A stretch of 51,821 bases of DNA from NCBI RefSeq assembly GCF_004214835.1, contig NZ_PIQJ01000004.1:1-51821 (forward strand), given 5' to 3'. Under the pieces are notes generated by a model that made no database searches, was not told where the DNA came from, and was given only the letters and a program-made list of their open reading frames with translations. Position numbers and translations under genes: made by a program. Origin of the DNA: Pseudidiomarina tainanensis. GTDB lineage: Bacteria > Pseudomonadota > Gammaproteobacteria > Enterobacterales > Alteromonadaceae. Below are positions 1 to 7,779 of the stretch, piece after piece. Within the stretch, counting starts at the first letter, position 1, and every line of letters starts with the position of its first letter.

Positions 1-87
1 GATCCATTCCGAACTCAGTAGTGAAACGCTTCAGCGCCGATGGTAGTGTGGGGCTTCCCCATGTGAGAGTAGGACACCGCCAGGCTT
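1..87 (+). rRNA. rrf: 5S ribosomal RNA, 3' part (5' end outside window)
   Basis: The window opens inside a 5S rRNA gene. The conserved segments GAACTCAGTAGTGAAACG, GCGCCGATGGTAGTGTGGGG and GAGAGTAGG precede a terminal CCAGGC stretch that would pair with the missing 5' end. It is the last gene of an rRNA operon transcribed rightward. The exact 3' end is uncertain by a base or two. Confidence 0.95.
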
Positions 88-101
88 CAAATACGACGAG
101 A

Positions 102-127
102 CCCCGAGCTAACGCTCGGGGTTTTTT
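102..127 (+). terminator. Rho-independent terminator of the upstream rRNA operon
   Basis: An 8-bp perfect G+C-rich stem (CCCCGAGC / GCTCGGGG) with a TAAC loop is followed by six T. It lies about 15 bases after the 5S end, as expected for an rrn terminator. Confidence 0.93.
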
Positions 128-140
128 CGTTTACGGACCC

Positions 141-316
141 AACAGCGTGATTCGTGATTCGTCCGCTGCGCTGTTCGTCCGTTCGGCTTCGCCTCTCTGT
201 TCGGTTACGAATAGTGCGTAGCACGGACGAACAGTGAACGCACGAACAGCGTAGCGCACAAACAACGCCTTTCGTCTCTGCCTTCCACTAATATCTAATA
301 TCCAATAGCTAATATC
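141..316. repeat. Repeat-rich spacer after the rRNA operon
   Basis: This spacer between the rrn terminator and tamB has no credible gene. It is built of short repeats: several copies of CGAACAG or its complement CTGTTCG, an imperfect long inverted repeat (163-178 against 242-257, about 14 of 16 bases pairing), and three copies of TAATATC at 289-295, 296-302 and 310-316. The words resemble degenerate, simple-sequence-like intergenic repeats. No function is assigned. Confidence 0.5.
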
Positions 317-326
317 GCTCTAGCTC

Positions 327-3300
327 TTATTTCTCGATTGTGTAGAAGATATCGCCACCTTGCGCCTCACTACTTGCCGTCGTTTCAATAATCAATTTAT
401 CTGAAAGCAAATAACGAACTAAAAACGTATTCGTATCCTCAAAAAGGCCGACGCCATACTTCACATAAAGTTTAGGCGAAAGATATTTACCGATGTAGAA
501 CGAGGTATCATTTGGGTTCATGGTTGAATCAATACCAAACTCATCGAAGCCAAATGTATCCTGTAGCGACTCTCCAAGCAGATCAGTACCTTTAGAGCCA
601 AGTAGGATCAGAGCCTGTAATTGAAGGTTTTCATTGCCGGCTGTTGTTGTACCCGAACCGCGTCCTAGAATTAAATAGGAAAGAACTTCGCTATCAGGCA
701 TTGCAGGTGTTGAGTAAAGTCTAAAATCAGGCTCTTGTAAGGTACCACTTACTTGTGCACCGACTCGTACATCTTCCGTAGCGGTAATGTTTTCAGATGC
801 CCGTTCCACTCGTAAGTTTAATCCTGGATTATCAATTGGCCCGCCGCTGTATATAAGTGAACCACGTTCGATTTCTAAGCGCTGACCATAAATTTCATAG
901 TAACCGTCTTTGACTGAAATATTGCCAGTTGCTGTTAATGCACGGGTTGGCGCTTCGGTAAGACGCAGACTGCCGGCAAGTTCACCTTCAAAACCAAAAC
1001 CTGAAACTTTAATATCATCGCCAAGGGTAACGCGTACGTCAGCATAAACCGGGTATAGTGAAGAACCGTTGCTGCGAACAGGTTCGCCATTATTATATAT
1101 TTCAACATCATTGGATGCGGTAACACCAGTTTCAGCAAGTTCAGGCTGGTCAATATGAGCAAGCGGGACTCTCAGCTCGCCAGTAACGTCTATCCGTTTA
1201 TTAAGTAATGTAATTTTTAAATCTGGGCTGATATCGACCGTCGCCGTTGGTACCTGAATTGCTCTAAACTGCTCGCCTTTGATAGTTAGCTCGAGTTCTG
1301 GTTTGAGCGGTTGCAATAAGCCGGCTATGCTAATCCAACCTTGTCCTGATTGGGCCTGTCCGTCTAGCGTTATGCCATCATCAACGTTAGGCGCATCAAA
1401 GGCCGCAATTTTGACATCGGTGAGTAATAGTCCGCTTTGAGCAAAACCAATTTCTTGTGCTGCTAGCTCTACCGAACCCGATATTTCAGGCGCTGCCGTT
1501 GTACCTTCAATATTGATTTGTGCCAATGCATGGGCTTGCTCGTAACGAAGGTCGGGGAGCACCCACTGCATAACGGTGAGATCACGTAACTCCATAAGCA
1601 CCTCGCCGTCGAGTTTAGCTTCCTTATTTACGCTATCTATCACTAAGTCGCCAATGATCAAGCCTTTATCTTCCTCTAATTCTGCAGTAATAGAGGTGTT
1701 AATCGTTTCTAGATTACCTTGCCATTCGACCTGCCAATACTTGAATCTGGTCGAAACTTCTTCGTCTAAAGCAAATAAAATCGTACGCTCGCTGCGTAGT
1801 TCGCCGGTCAACTCAATAAGTGACCAAGTACTCGTGTCGTAATTAATCGTTGTACTTAAATTAGCAAGGCCCCAGATTCGCTCAGCCACATCAGATTCAC
1901 GAAAGCGATTGAGCAATGAGAGAGGAAGGTTTCGCCCCTTAATTTGAGTGGTTTGGAGAGATTCGTTGGCTTGTGTATCAAGACATAGTTCGGCTGGTGT
2001 GCGTCTCGAGTTTGCAATTAAACACAAACCCTCAACTGATGACGCTAACGGTTGCGCCATAGGTGTCGAAATTTTGGCGGAATCCACATTAGCCCAGTTA
2101 CCAAAATCTGGATGATTTAACGCAAATTGTTCAACGCTAATGTTCAATCTATCTGACAAACTTCCATAAATAGTCCCAACCAGATTAGCATCGCCCACCA
2201 CATAGTCACTAGCGTATAAGTTAGATAAATCTGGAAGCTTCACTTCAACACGTAGAGGCTTAGTATCGGTCATAGCGCCGTTCAATGAGAGATGGTTGTC
2301 GCCAAACTCAATTGCGAAGTTATCTGCACTAATCTTATCGTTACTGTAGGTGAGGCCACCTTGTGCCAAGATTTCTAAATTTGTGATGAAGTTAACTTGT
2401 TTTGCGAGTTCTTCTGGCAATTGATTCGGCTCGGCTCGTAATGCGTTAATCTGCGCTTGAATTGTAAATTCCGGAGACCAAATAATAGTTGATGCGAAAT
2501 CAGCCTGTAAAAAACGGGAATCAATTGATGCCTGCGCTAGATTGATATGAGTTGTACTCCCTTCACCCGTAATATCCATTGTCGCCGAAGTATTTTCTGC
2601 ATAGGTTGCGGCGATTGTGAGGTTGTGCTGAAACGAATCGAGATTCCCCTCAATATTACCGGCAATACTATCAATGGCGAGCTCGATGCCCAAAACTTCA
2701 GCGGGTAGTACAATAGTCGAGGCAGACAGCAATCCGCGCACACGAACCTGCTCTGGTGTGTCATTAAAGGACAAATAATTGCTCAGCAATCCATCAAATT
2801 TTAATGCTCCATTTTTCTTACCAATCTGAGCTATATCCAAAGTTTGAATTGCGGCCTGTTGGTTATCTACGGTGGCGACAAGCGTTATTCTGGAATCGGC
2901 TAACCACTCATTCCAGGGAGACTCAGCGGGCACTAATAATGGTAATAGCGGTTGTGTTGGTAGATTCGTAATGGCGACGTCGGCTAACCAATATGGTTCT
3001 CTTTGCAGTAAACCTTTGAGTTGAACGTTAATACGATGCATTTCAGGACTCGCTGCAATACCAAACTCACTAACAGCACTAAGTTGGCTTAAGTCCCCTT
3101 GTAATATTGTCGTTCCCGTTATGGCATCAATCGCCAACTTTTCAAGAGGACTATTTACTTGCCAGCTCACATCCAAATTAATCGCGTAGTCATTTGCTGT
3201 GGTGATGTTGCCAGACATTGTGCTTGTGACTTGCTGGTATTCGACTTCAAGTCGTTTAATGGCAACCGTTGAGTCGTGCCATTCGAATCGACCGCGAACA

Positions 3301-3761
3301 TCTGGTAATTTTTGCTTGGCACTATCGACAACGACATGATTTGTGATGGCGCTTAGATTTTCAATAACCAATTCAAAAGGCAGTTGAAGTTGTGGAAGCT
3401 TTATATTTTCAGATGCTTCTGCGGTTGGCGTCGTCGATAAGGTCTCGAACTCGAATGATTCACTTTTAATCTGCTTAAATACAAGTCGTTTATCAAGCAG
3501 ATCGGTTGGTTGCCAAGCTATGGATAAATATTTTGCGCTGGCTTGCCAGTTCGTTTGCGCAACGCGCAAATTTTTTAAAGTCAGTTCGCTAACTAAATTA
3601 CCTTCGAGTTGTTCGAATGTCAGCTCAATACCCGCGTATTCAGATGTCCGTTCAATTAAGAACTGGGAGCCAGTAGATGTCATGATAAGCGCGAGAAAGA
3701 TACTCGGCACCAACACAAATAAACAAATAATTGTCCACGCGAGATACTTTATAAACTTCAT
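327..3761 (-). CDS. tamB: TamB, inner-membrane-anchored translocation and assembly module protein
   Basis: TamB spans the periplasm and works with TamA in outer-membrane protein insertion and in moving phospholipid to the outer membrane. The 1144-residue product has one N-terminal membrane anchor (about residues 7-27). A very long beta-rich region of repeated short strands follows, then a C-terminal TamB (DUF490) domain, where motifs such as SYLILGRG and FYIGKYLSPKLYVKYG fit the family. Length is close to the 1259 residues of E. coli TamB. The start at 3761 is preferred over 3794 because its ATG overlaps the tamA stop as ATGA, giving translational coupling, and because it puts MKFIKYLAWT directly before the anchor. 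It is the second gene of the tamA-tamB operon. Confidence 0.95.
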   Translation of the reverse strand: MKFIKYLAWTIICLFVLVPSIFLALIMTSTGSQFLIERTSEYAGIELTFEQLEGNLVSELTLKNLRVAQTNWQASAKYLSIAWQPTDLLDKRLVFKQIKSESFEFETLSTTPTAEASENIKLPQLQLPFELVIENLSAITNHVVVDSAKQKLPDVRGRFEWHDSTVAIKRLEVEYQQVTSTMSGNITTANDYAINLDVSWQVNSPLEKLAIDAITGTTILQGDLSQLSAVSEFGIAASPEMHRINVQLKGLLQREPYWLADVAITNLPTQPLLPLLVPAESPWNEWLADSRITLVATVDNQQAAIQTLDIAQIGKKNGALKFDGLLSNYLSFNDTPEQVRVRGLLSASTIVLPAEVLGIELAIDSIAGNIEGNLDSFQHNLTIAATYAENTSATMDITGEGSTTHINLAQASIDSRFLQADFASTIIWSPEFTIQAQINALRAEPNQLPEELAKQVNFITNLEILAQGGLTYSNDKISADNFAIEFGDNHLSLNGAMTDTKPLRVEVKLPDLSNLYASDYVVGDANLVGTIYGSLSDRLNISVEQFALNHPDFGNWANVDSAKISTPMAQPLASSVEGLCLIANSRRTPAELCLDTQANESLQTTQIKGRNLPLSLLNRFRESDVAERIWGLANLSTTINYDTSTWSLIELTGELRSERTILFALDEEVSTRFKYWQVEWQGNLETINTSITAELEEDKGLIIGDLVIDSVNKEAKLDGEVLMELRDLTVMQWVLPDLRYEQAHALAQINIEGTTAAPEISGSVELAAQEIGFAQSGLLLTDVKIAAFDAPNVDDGITLDGQAQSGQGWISIAGLLQPLKPELELTIKGEQFRAIQVPTATVDISPDLKITLLNKRIDVTGELRVPLAHIDQPELAETGVTASNDVEIYNNGEPVRSNGSSLYPVYADVRVTLGDDIKVSGFGFEGELAGSLRLTEAPTRALTATGNISVKDGYYEIYGQRLEIERGSLIYSGGPIDNPGLNLRVERASENITATEDVRVGAQVSGTLQEPDFRLYSTPAMPDSEVLSYLILGRGSGTTTAGNENLQLQALILLGSKGTDLLGESLQDTFGFDEFGIDSTMNPNDTSFYIGKYLSPKLYVKYGVGLFEDTNTFLVRYLLSDKLIIETTASSEAQGGDIFYTIEK

Positions 3762-5533
3762 AGATCTGGCCCCAGAGTGAGGTGGAGGCGCCAAGGTTTG
3801 CTTGGTTCGTCTAGCGCCATGGCCAAATCTAACCGCACTGGGCCAATCGGTGACACCCAGCGAAAGCCAAAGCCAACTGTTTGCTTGATTCGCTCATCCC
3901 AATTCATCATGCTGTTACCGATATCTGTGAAAAGCGCAACGCGCCAATTGGGTTTGAAAGCATAATCGATTTCAACAGAGCTGGCGGTCATATACTTGCC
4001 GCCAACCACCACGCCTTCACTATTTTCTGGCCCTAACTGTTGGTACGCGTAACCGCGAACACTATGATCACCGCCGGCGAAAAAACGCAAAGTCGGACCA
4101 AGCACTTCAAAGTCATCGGCACGTAATGCACCAACTTCACTTCTTAACAAAATACGCCACTGATCATTCAGGCGATGAATCCACTTGGCGCCAACCTTTA
4201 TCGATGCAAAGGTGGTATCAGAGAGAGCGCCATCATGGCCACCTTGCAACATGATCGATAACCGGTACCCATCATCAATAATGTTACGATTTTCAGGTAA
4301 GTTTGAGCTTTCAATCAAACTCCATTCAACCGATGGAATTAAGAAATTAGAGGTTTCTGTCGGCTCCTCACCAAATGCGAAATCTTCTCGCTGGTAGGCT
4401 AGCTGGTAGGTGCGGTGCCAACGGTCGTAGTGACGTAAATCCTTAAACGATGTTTTATAAAGGGTTGACCGTTGCTCCTCAAATGATCTGTCGGTTATTT
4501 CCCCATTAAAGCTGTAGGAGTCACGAGCAGGATTGTTACCTGGAATAATGTAGCTTACGAAGCCTGTGTTCTGTACTTCAGAGAGTCGAATGACACTGCT
4601 GAGTCGATGCCCGCGATCATTTACCCAGCGCCGGTCGAAGCCCAGAGTGATACGGGCGCCGGTGTCAGTTCCGTAACCCAAGCCCACTTGATAACGGTCA
4701 CGCTCATTGGGTGACAGTGTCACATCAATTGGAACACGATTTTCCGTGGTGTTTTGCCAAAGTGGCGCTACCTCGACGCGATTAAAGTAATCACTTCCTG
4801 CCAGATCAACCTGTAAATCCAGTAGTGCGCGGGTGGTAAATGGTTCACCGGGTTGATATTGAATGAAACGCTCCAATAAGCTGTTATTGAGAAATGCGCA
4901 ACAAAAGCTTGTTTCACCGAACAGATAACGTTCACCAGAGTCGAACACTAATTCAACGTTAGCGACTTGTGTCGATGTCTCAACTTTAACGGATTGTTTA
5001 AGGAAAGCAGCGTCATAATAGCCGCGTTCAGCCGCAAGGTTTCGTAACGTTGCTTTGAATCGTTCATATGCTTGGTGATTGAAAACTTGACCTGAAACGG
5101 GGCGTAGTGAACGGATTACTTTTTGAAAAGCTTCGTCATTCTTTGCACCACCAGTTAGTTCAAAGTTAACCTGATCGTAAGTTGTTACCGGGCCCACGTC
5201 GACTTGATATCGAATCGTCCAAAGCTCATCGGTTTCAATGATTTCACTGGTCACTGTCACGTTATAAAAGCCAAAAGGCTCTAACGCCGAGCGAATTTCT
5301 TGTTCACCTTGTCGGGCTAAATAGCGTACGCGAAAAATTGACGGAACAGTTTCACCTTCGAGCGCGGTGATTCTGAGGTAGATGCGTGAATTAGCTAATA
5401 ATTCGCCTTTTACGCCGTCTATCTCTATTGCCAACTTGGCATCAGGTGGTTGCCACGAAGTCTGACCAACAGCCGGTAGACTCATGATGACTAGAATTAA
5501 AAACAGCAGTCCTTGCAACCAGCGCACACTCAT
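3758..5533 (-). CDS. tamA: TamA, Omp85-family outer membrane protein
   Basis: TamA is the outer-membrane partner of TamB. The 591-residue protein starts with a Sec signal peptide (about residues 1-23, MSVRWLQGLLFLILVIMSLP). Periplasmic POTRA repeats follow, roughly to residue 270, then a C-terminal Omp85 beta-barrel. The conserved VRGY motif of barrel loop 6 is visible at about residue 493, and the last strand reads LHLTLGPDL. Length matches the family (577 in E. coli). The gene is first in the operon, and its stop overlaps the tamB start by 4 bases. An AAAGG ribosome binding site lies upstream of the ATG. Confidence 0.95.
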   Translation of the reverse strand: MSVRWLQGLLFLILVIMSLPAVGQTSWQPPDAKLAIEIDGVKGELLANSRIYLRITALEGETVPSIFRVRYLARQGEQEIRSALEPFGFYNVTVTSEIIETDELWTIRYQVDVGPVTTYDQVNFELTGGAKNDEAFQKVIRSLRPVSGQVFNHQAYERFKATLRNLAAERGYYDAAFLKQSVKVETSTQVANVELVFDSGERYLFGETSFCCAFLNNSLLERFIQYQPGEPFTTRALLDLQVDLAGSDYFNRVEVAPLWQNTTENRVPIDVTLSPNERDRYQVGLGYGTDTGARITLGFDRRWVNDRGHRLSSVIRLSEVQNTGFVSYIIPGNNPARDSYSFNGEITDRSFEEQRSTLYKTSFKDLRHYDRWHRTYQLAYQREDFAFGEEPTETSNFLIPSVEWSLIESSNLPENRNIIDDGYRLSIMLQGGHDGALSDTTFASIKVGAKWIHRLNDQWRILLRSEVGALRADDFEVLGPTLRFFAGGDHSVRGYAYQQLGPENSEGVVVGGKYMTASSVEIDYAFKPNWRVALFTDIGNSMMNWDERIKQTVGFGFRWVSPIGPVRLDLAMALDEPSKPWRLHLTLGPDL

Positions 5534-5642
5534 AAATTCGAAATACCTTTCAGTAAGTGTAGAGAAAAATTAAGTATAACACCGCGTTTTGCTATAAGTG
5601 GTGAAAAATCCCGCAATTGATAAAGGCGAGCGCATAAATCGC

Positions 5643-5670
5643 TTGCCAGTGTGAGTTTGGGCAGTATAAT
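5643..5670 (+). promoter_or_regulatory. Sigma-70 promoter for tRNA-Trp
   Basis: TTGCCA (5643-5648), a 16-base spacer and a perfect TATAAT (5665-5670) lie so that transcription would begin about 9 bases before the tRNA. It is the only near-consensus promoter in the tamA-tRNA gap. Confidence 0.8.
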
Positions 5671-5685
5671 TCAGACCTTGATTGC

Positions 5686-5762
5686 AGGGGTGTAGTTCCA
5701 ATTGGTAGAACAGCGGTCTCCAAAACCGACGGTTGGGGGTTCGAATCCCTCCACCCCTGCCA
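5686..5762 (+). tRNA. trpT: tRNA-Trp, anticodon CCA
   Basis: A full cloverleaf can be drawn. The acceptor stem is AGGGGTG/CACCCCT with discriminator G and encoded CCA. The D arm is GTTC/GAAC, the anticodon loop CTCCAAA with anticodon CCA at 5720-5722, and the T arm GGGGG-TTCGAAT-CCCTC. It is very close to E. coli tRNA-Trp. The top pair of the anticodon stem (G5713 with A5729) is a mismatch, while the other four pairs are intact. It stands alone, not in a tRNA cluster. Confidence 0.97.
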
Positions 5763-5817
5763 TTTCCATTTCTTTTCAAAGCTTCCTAAAAGAAGGCGTT
5801 TGGGCTAGGCTAAGCGC

Positions 5818-6174
5818 ATGACTAACCAAAACTTCAATACATCACAAAAAAATGCGCTTGCAGCATTGGGTTTACCTTTGTGGCAGCGACGTCAATCGCC
5901 GTCTACTAATGAAACTGTGACGAGTGTCGCGTATTGCTATCGTTTAGGCCAATGGCTGTTGCAGCTATCAGAACGATTGCCAGTCAAGCATCCGCAATGG
6001 CTTGTCGATTTATCCTTAACGCTAGGTCAACCATCGTCAGCGCTTGCCGAAATTCCTCAATCGAATCAGCAACAATGGGATCCTGCATTTACGCTTAATC
6101 TCGGCGTTGTGACCAACGTTGACGCAGCAACCAAAGCGAGGATTTGGCAGCAGATTCAGAATCATCTGTCATGA
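5818..6174 (+). CDS. holD: DNA polymerase III psi subunit
   Basis: HolD (psi) pairs with chi in the clamp-loader complex and helps link it to SSB. This is a poorly conserved small protein. The 118-residue product keeps the family's N-terminal ALGLPLWQRR element, like QLGITQWSLRR in E. coli, and the C-terminal ARIWQQI element, like ALWQQI. Its position immediately before rimI, with a 4-base ATGA overlap, matches the E. coli holD-rimI order and supports the call. Confidence 0.85.
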   Translation: MTNQNFNTSQKNALAALGLPLWQRRQSPSTNETVTSVAYCYRLGQWLLQLSERLPVKHPQWLVDLSLTLGQPSSALAEIPQSNQQQWDPAFTLNLGVVTNVDAATKARIWQQIQNHLS

Positions 6175-6635
6175 AGCCGATATCCATTTCTGAGTTACTT
6201 ACTTGGGATCCTCAACTGATTGAGATTGAAAAAAGCGCCAATCAATTACCTTGGTCTGTCGAAAATTTGCGTTCATGTTTTGCTGAGGGTTACCAAAACT
6301 TTGTAGCGTATGATGAAGTAAATCATGAATTACTAGGTTTTATTCTGATACATCAACCCATCGCAGACGAGTGGACCATCATGAATGTGGTGGTTGCCGC
6401 CCAGTCACAACGACAGGGAGTAGGTCAGCAACTTGTGCAACATGTTTGTCATTTGGCACAACTTAACAACGCAGATTTATTTCTTGAAGTGCGTGCGTCG
6501 AATCAGCCGGCTATTGCGCTCTATGTAAAGTTGGGATTTAACACGCTCGGTAAACGAAAGGGATATTACCCGACCGCCTCAGGTGACCGAGAAGATGCGA
6601 TTATTATGAAAAAGTCGCAAATCAAAACTGGCTAA
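6171..6635 (+). CDS. rimI: Ribosomal-protein-alanine N-acetyltransferase RimI
   Basis: RimI acetylates the N-terminal alanine of ribosomal protein S18 using acetyl-CoA. The 154-residue protein is a single GNAT domain. The acetyl-CoA loop RQGVGQ is at residues 81-86, the strand FLEVRASN with Glu106 follows, and the closing motif NQPAIALYVKLGF carries the conserved Tyr118. The start at 6171 is chosen because its ATG overlaps the holD stop and gives the family's normal length; an upstream in-frame ATG at 6144 lies well inside holD. Its stop overlaps the convergent regulator gene by 4 bases. Confidence 0.93.
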   Translation: MKPISISELLTWDPQLIEIEKSANQLPWSVENLRSCFAEGYQNFVAYDEVNHELLGFILIHQPIADEWTIMNVVVAAQSQRQGVGQQLVQHVCHLAQLNNADLFLEVRASNQPAIALYVKLGFNTLGKRKGYYPTASGDREDAIIMKKSQIKTG

Positions 6636-6949
6636 TCGATAAAGGTTGGACAGAATTTACGACGCAACAATTGCATGAATTGCATCGTATCTGGGTCGTT
6701 AATTGAGTAAAAAATCGTTTGCGCTTGCTTGCGGAACTTAACAAGGCCTTGCTCACGCAATACTGCTAAATGCTGAGAGAATGCCGATGGACTTAGCGGA
6801 AAATGCTTATTTAGCTCACCAACGCTTTTCTCACCGCCAGCAAGGTGACATAAAATTTGAAGGCGATGTTCATTCGCAATTGAACGTAAAAAAGCGGCAG
6901 CATCTTGTGCTTCGCCAGTTTGCATTTCAGCATCCATCAGCATGCTCAT
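6632..6949 (-). CDS. ArsR-family repressor of the BigR/SqrR/YgaV redox-sensing type
   Basis: The 105-residue winged-helix protein belongs to the ArsR (HTH_5) family, with helix-turn-helix region SVGELNKHFPLSPSAFSQHLAVLREQ (written in parts: SVGELNKHF, then LSPSAFSQHL). It has no canonical metal site. Instead it has two cysteines, Cys34 in RLQILCHL and Cys100 in RRKFCP. Their positions match the persulfide/redox-responsive pair of BigR and E. coli YgaV, which also ends in a Tyr-Cys-Pro segment. Inference: it senses sulfide or reactive sulfur or oxidants and represses the gene pair it belongs to. The start at 6949 has an AGAGAG ribosome binding site; the 6979 start would overlap the upstream gene. 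Confidence 0.82.
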   Translation of the reverse strand: MSMLMDAEMQTGEAQDAAAFLRSIANEHRLQILCHLAGGEKSVGELNKHFPLSPSAFSQHLAVLREQGLVKFRKQAQTIFYSINDPDTMQFMQLLRRKFCPTFID

Positions 6950-6959
6950 AGCTATCTCT

Positions 6960-7178
6960 CTATAATTTTTGCAGCGCAAGCTCGCGCTCAGTTTTTAGTT
7001 TAAATATTTTTTTCAAAAATATACTTGCAGGGCAAAATCCAGTATATGATTGCTGGAATAAATTAGCACCAACAAACACCGTTAACCAGACCCAATTGGG
7101 ATGAACCCAAACAGTTAAGGCGACAGATAATAACACCATAAAGCCAGCAAAGGCAGTTAAAGCTTTTTCAACACTCAT
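6960..7178 (-). CDS. DUF2892 (YgaP-like) small membrane protein
   Basis: The 72-residue protein has two hydrophobic segments (about residues 7-25 and 29-45) and the family motif around SYTGFCPASIFLKKI, including one cysteine. It equals the membrane domain of E. coli YgaP without the rhodanese domain. DUF2892 proteins are often found with BigR/YgaV regulators and sulfur-oxidation genes, as here. It is the first gene of a two-gene operon with the ArsR-type regulator, 10 bases apart. The start has a good AGGGGA ribosome binding site. A role in sulfur handling is inferred. Confidence 0.85.
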   Translation of the reverse strand: MSVEKALTAFAGFMVLLSVALTVWVHPNWVWLTVFVGANLFQQSYTGFCPASIFLKKIFKLKTERELALQKL

Positions 7179-7189
7179 GAGAATCCCCT

Positions 7190-7209
7190 AATTTAGAAGT
7201 TACTAAACT
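7190..7209. promoter_or_regulatory. Palindromic operator candidate 1 (AATTTAG-N6-CTAAACT)
   Basis: AATTTAG, six bases, then CTAAACT: an inverted repeat with one mismatch. It lies just downstream of the minus-strand -10 box and so covers the expected start of transcription of the DUF2892-arsR pair, a classic repressor position. The same architecture recurs at 7254-7273. Confidence 0.65.
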
Positions 7210-7237
7210 AATATAGCTTTAAAAGTAAAATTCGCAA
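7210..7237 (-). promoter_or_regulatory. Promoter of the DUF2892-arsR operon
   Basis: Reading the minus strand, TTGCGA (7237-7232), a 16-base spacer and TATATT (7215-7210) form a good sigma-70 promoter ending 31 bases before the DUF2892 start codon. Confidence 0.65.
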
Positions 7238-7256
7238 AGTGATCGTGATCATTAAT
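7235..7256. promoter_or_regulatory. CRP-like binding site upstream of the cdd-deo operon
   Basis: The core GTGATC-GT-GATCAT (7239-7252) matches 11 of 12 palindrome positions of the E. coli CRP consensus GTGATC-N2-GATCAC. Control of deo and cdd genes by CRP is established in enteric bacteria. The site also overlaps the -35 box of the divergent DUF2892-arsR promoter. Whether it acts on either gene set is inferred. Confidence 0.5.
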
Positions 7257-7273
7257 TTAGTAAAACCTAAATT
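7254..7273. promoter_or_regulatory. Palindromic operator candidate 2 (AATTTAG-N6-CTAAATT)
   Basis: A perfect 7-base inverted repeat with a 6-base spacer, the same design as 7190-7209 and 64 bases away from it. The pair brackets the divergent promoter region, suggesting cooperative or looped binding by one dimeric regulator, most simply the adjacent ArsR-type protein. Confidence 0.65.
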
Positions 7274-7350
7274 ATCTCTCCCTTTTGGTGTACTTGGATT
7301 CCCAATCATATCGGGGTAAGCTTTACTGCCATACACAACAGTCATATTTT

Positions 7351-7779
7351 ATGAGTATTGAACCATCAGAGCTTAATCCCATAAAGGCGCTAGCCAAAGC
7401 GGCTGCAAACCAGGCATATGCCCCGTATAGCCAGTTTAAAGTTGGCGCTGTGTTGCTGACTAAAAGCGGCGAAATCATCAGTGGATGTAATGTCGAAAAT
7501 GTCTCATACGGGCTCTCTAATTGCGCTGAGCGCACCGCGATTTTTACTGCAATTGCGCAAGGTGTCGATCCGCAAAGCATTTCCAAAGTCGTCATTTATA
7601 CACCGAGCGATCAAGTATACTCACCTTGCGGAGCCTGTCGGCAGGTATTAGCTGAGTTTTTAGCTCCCGATACTGACATCATTTCTACTTGTGAAACTGG
7701 TTTCGAAAGTTGGACGGTCGCATCGTTATTACCCCATGCCTTCCATTTCGACATTAACGAATATAGAAACAAATCATGA
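7351..7779 (+). CDS. cdd: Cytidine deaminase, small tetrameric type
   Basis: Deaminates cytidine and deoxycytidine to uridine and deoxyuridine. The 142-residue protein carries the zinc and proton-shuttle motif CAE (Cys58, Glu60) and PCGAC (Cys93, Cys96), as in the short Bacillus/human class and not the long E. coli dimeric form. The start at 7351 ([10 protein letters not shown]) gives normal length. In-frame TTG and GTG codons at 7285-7290 would add 22 residues with no similarity to the family. No strong Shine-Dalgarno sequence is visible. It is the first gene of a five-gene nucleoside catabolism operon and overlaps deoC. Confidence 0.93.
   Translation: MSIEPSELNPIKALAKAAANQAYAPYSQFKVGAVLLTKSGEIISGCNVENVSYGLSNCAERTAIFTAIAQGVDPQSISKVVIYTPSDQVYSPCGACRQVLAEFLAPDTDIISTCETGFESWTVASLLPHAFHFDINEYRNKS

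Noticed and set aside
21-221. Open reading frame of 66 codons starting in the 5S gene
   Set aside because: It begins inside 5S rRNA and runs through the rrn terminator; no protein features.
5570-5779. Open reading frame of 69 codons on the minus strand
   Set aside because: It is antisense to tRNA-Trp and its promoter, and part of its sequence (GGIRTPNRRFWRPLFYQLELHPC) is the well-known artefact of translating a tRNA gene.
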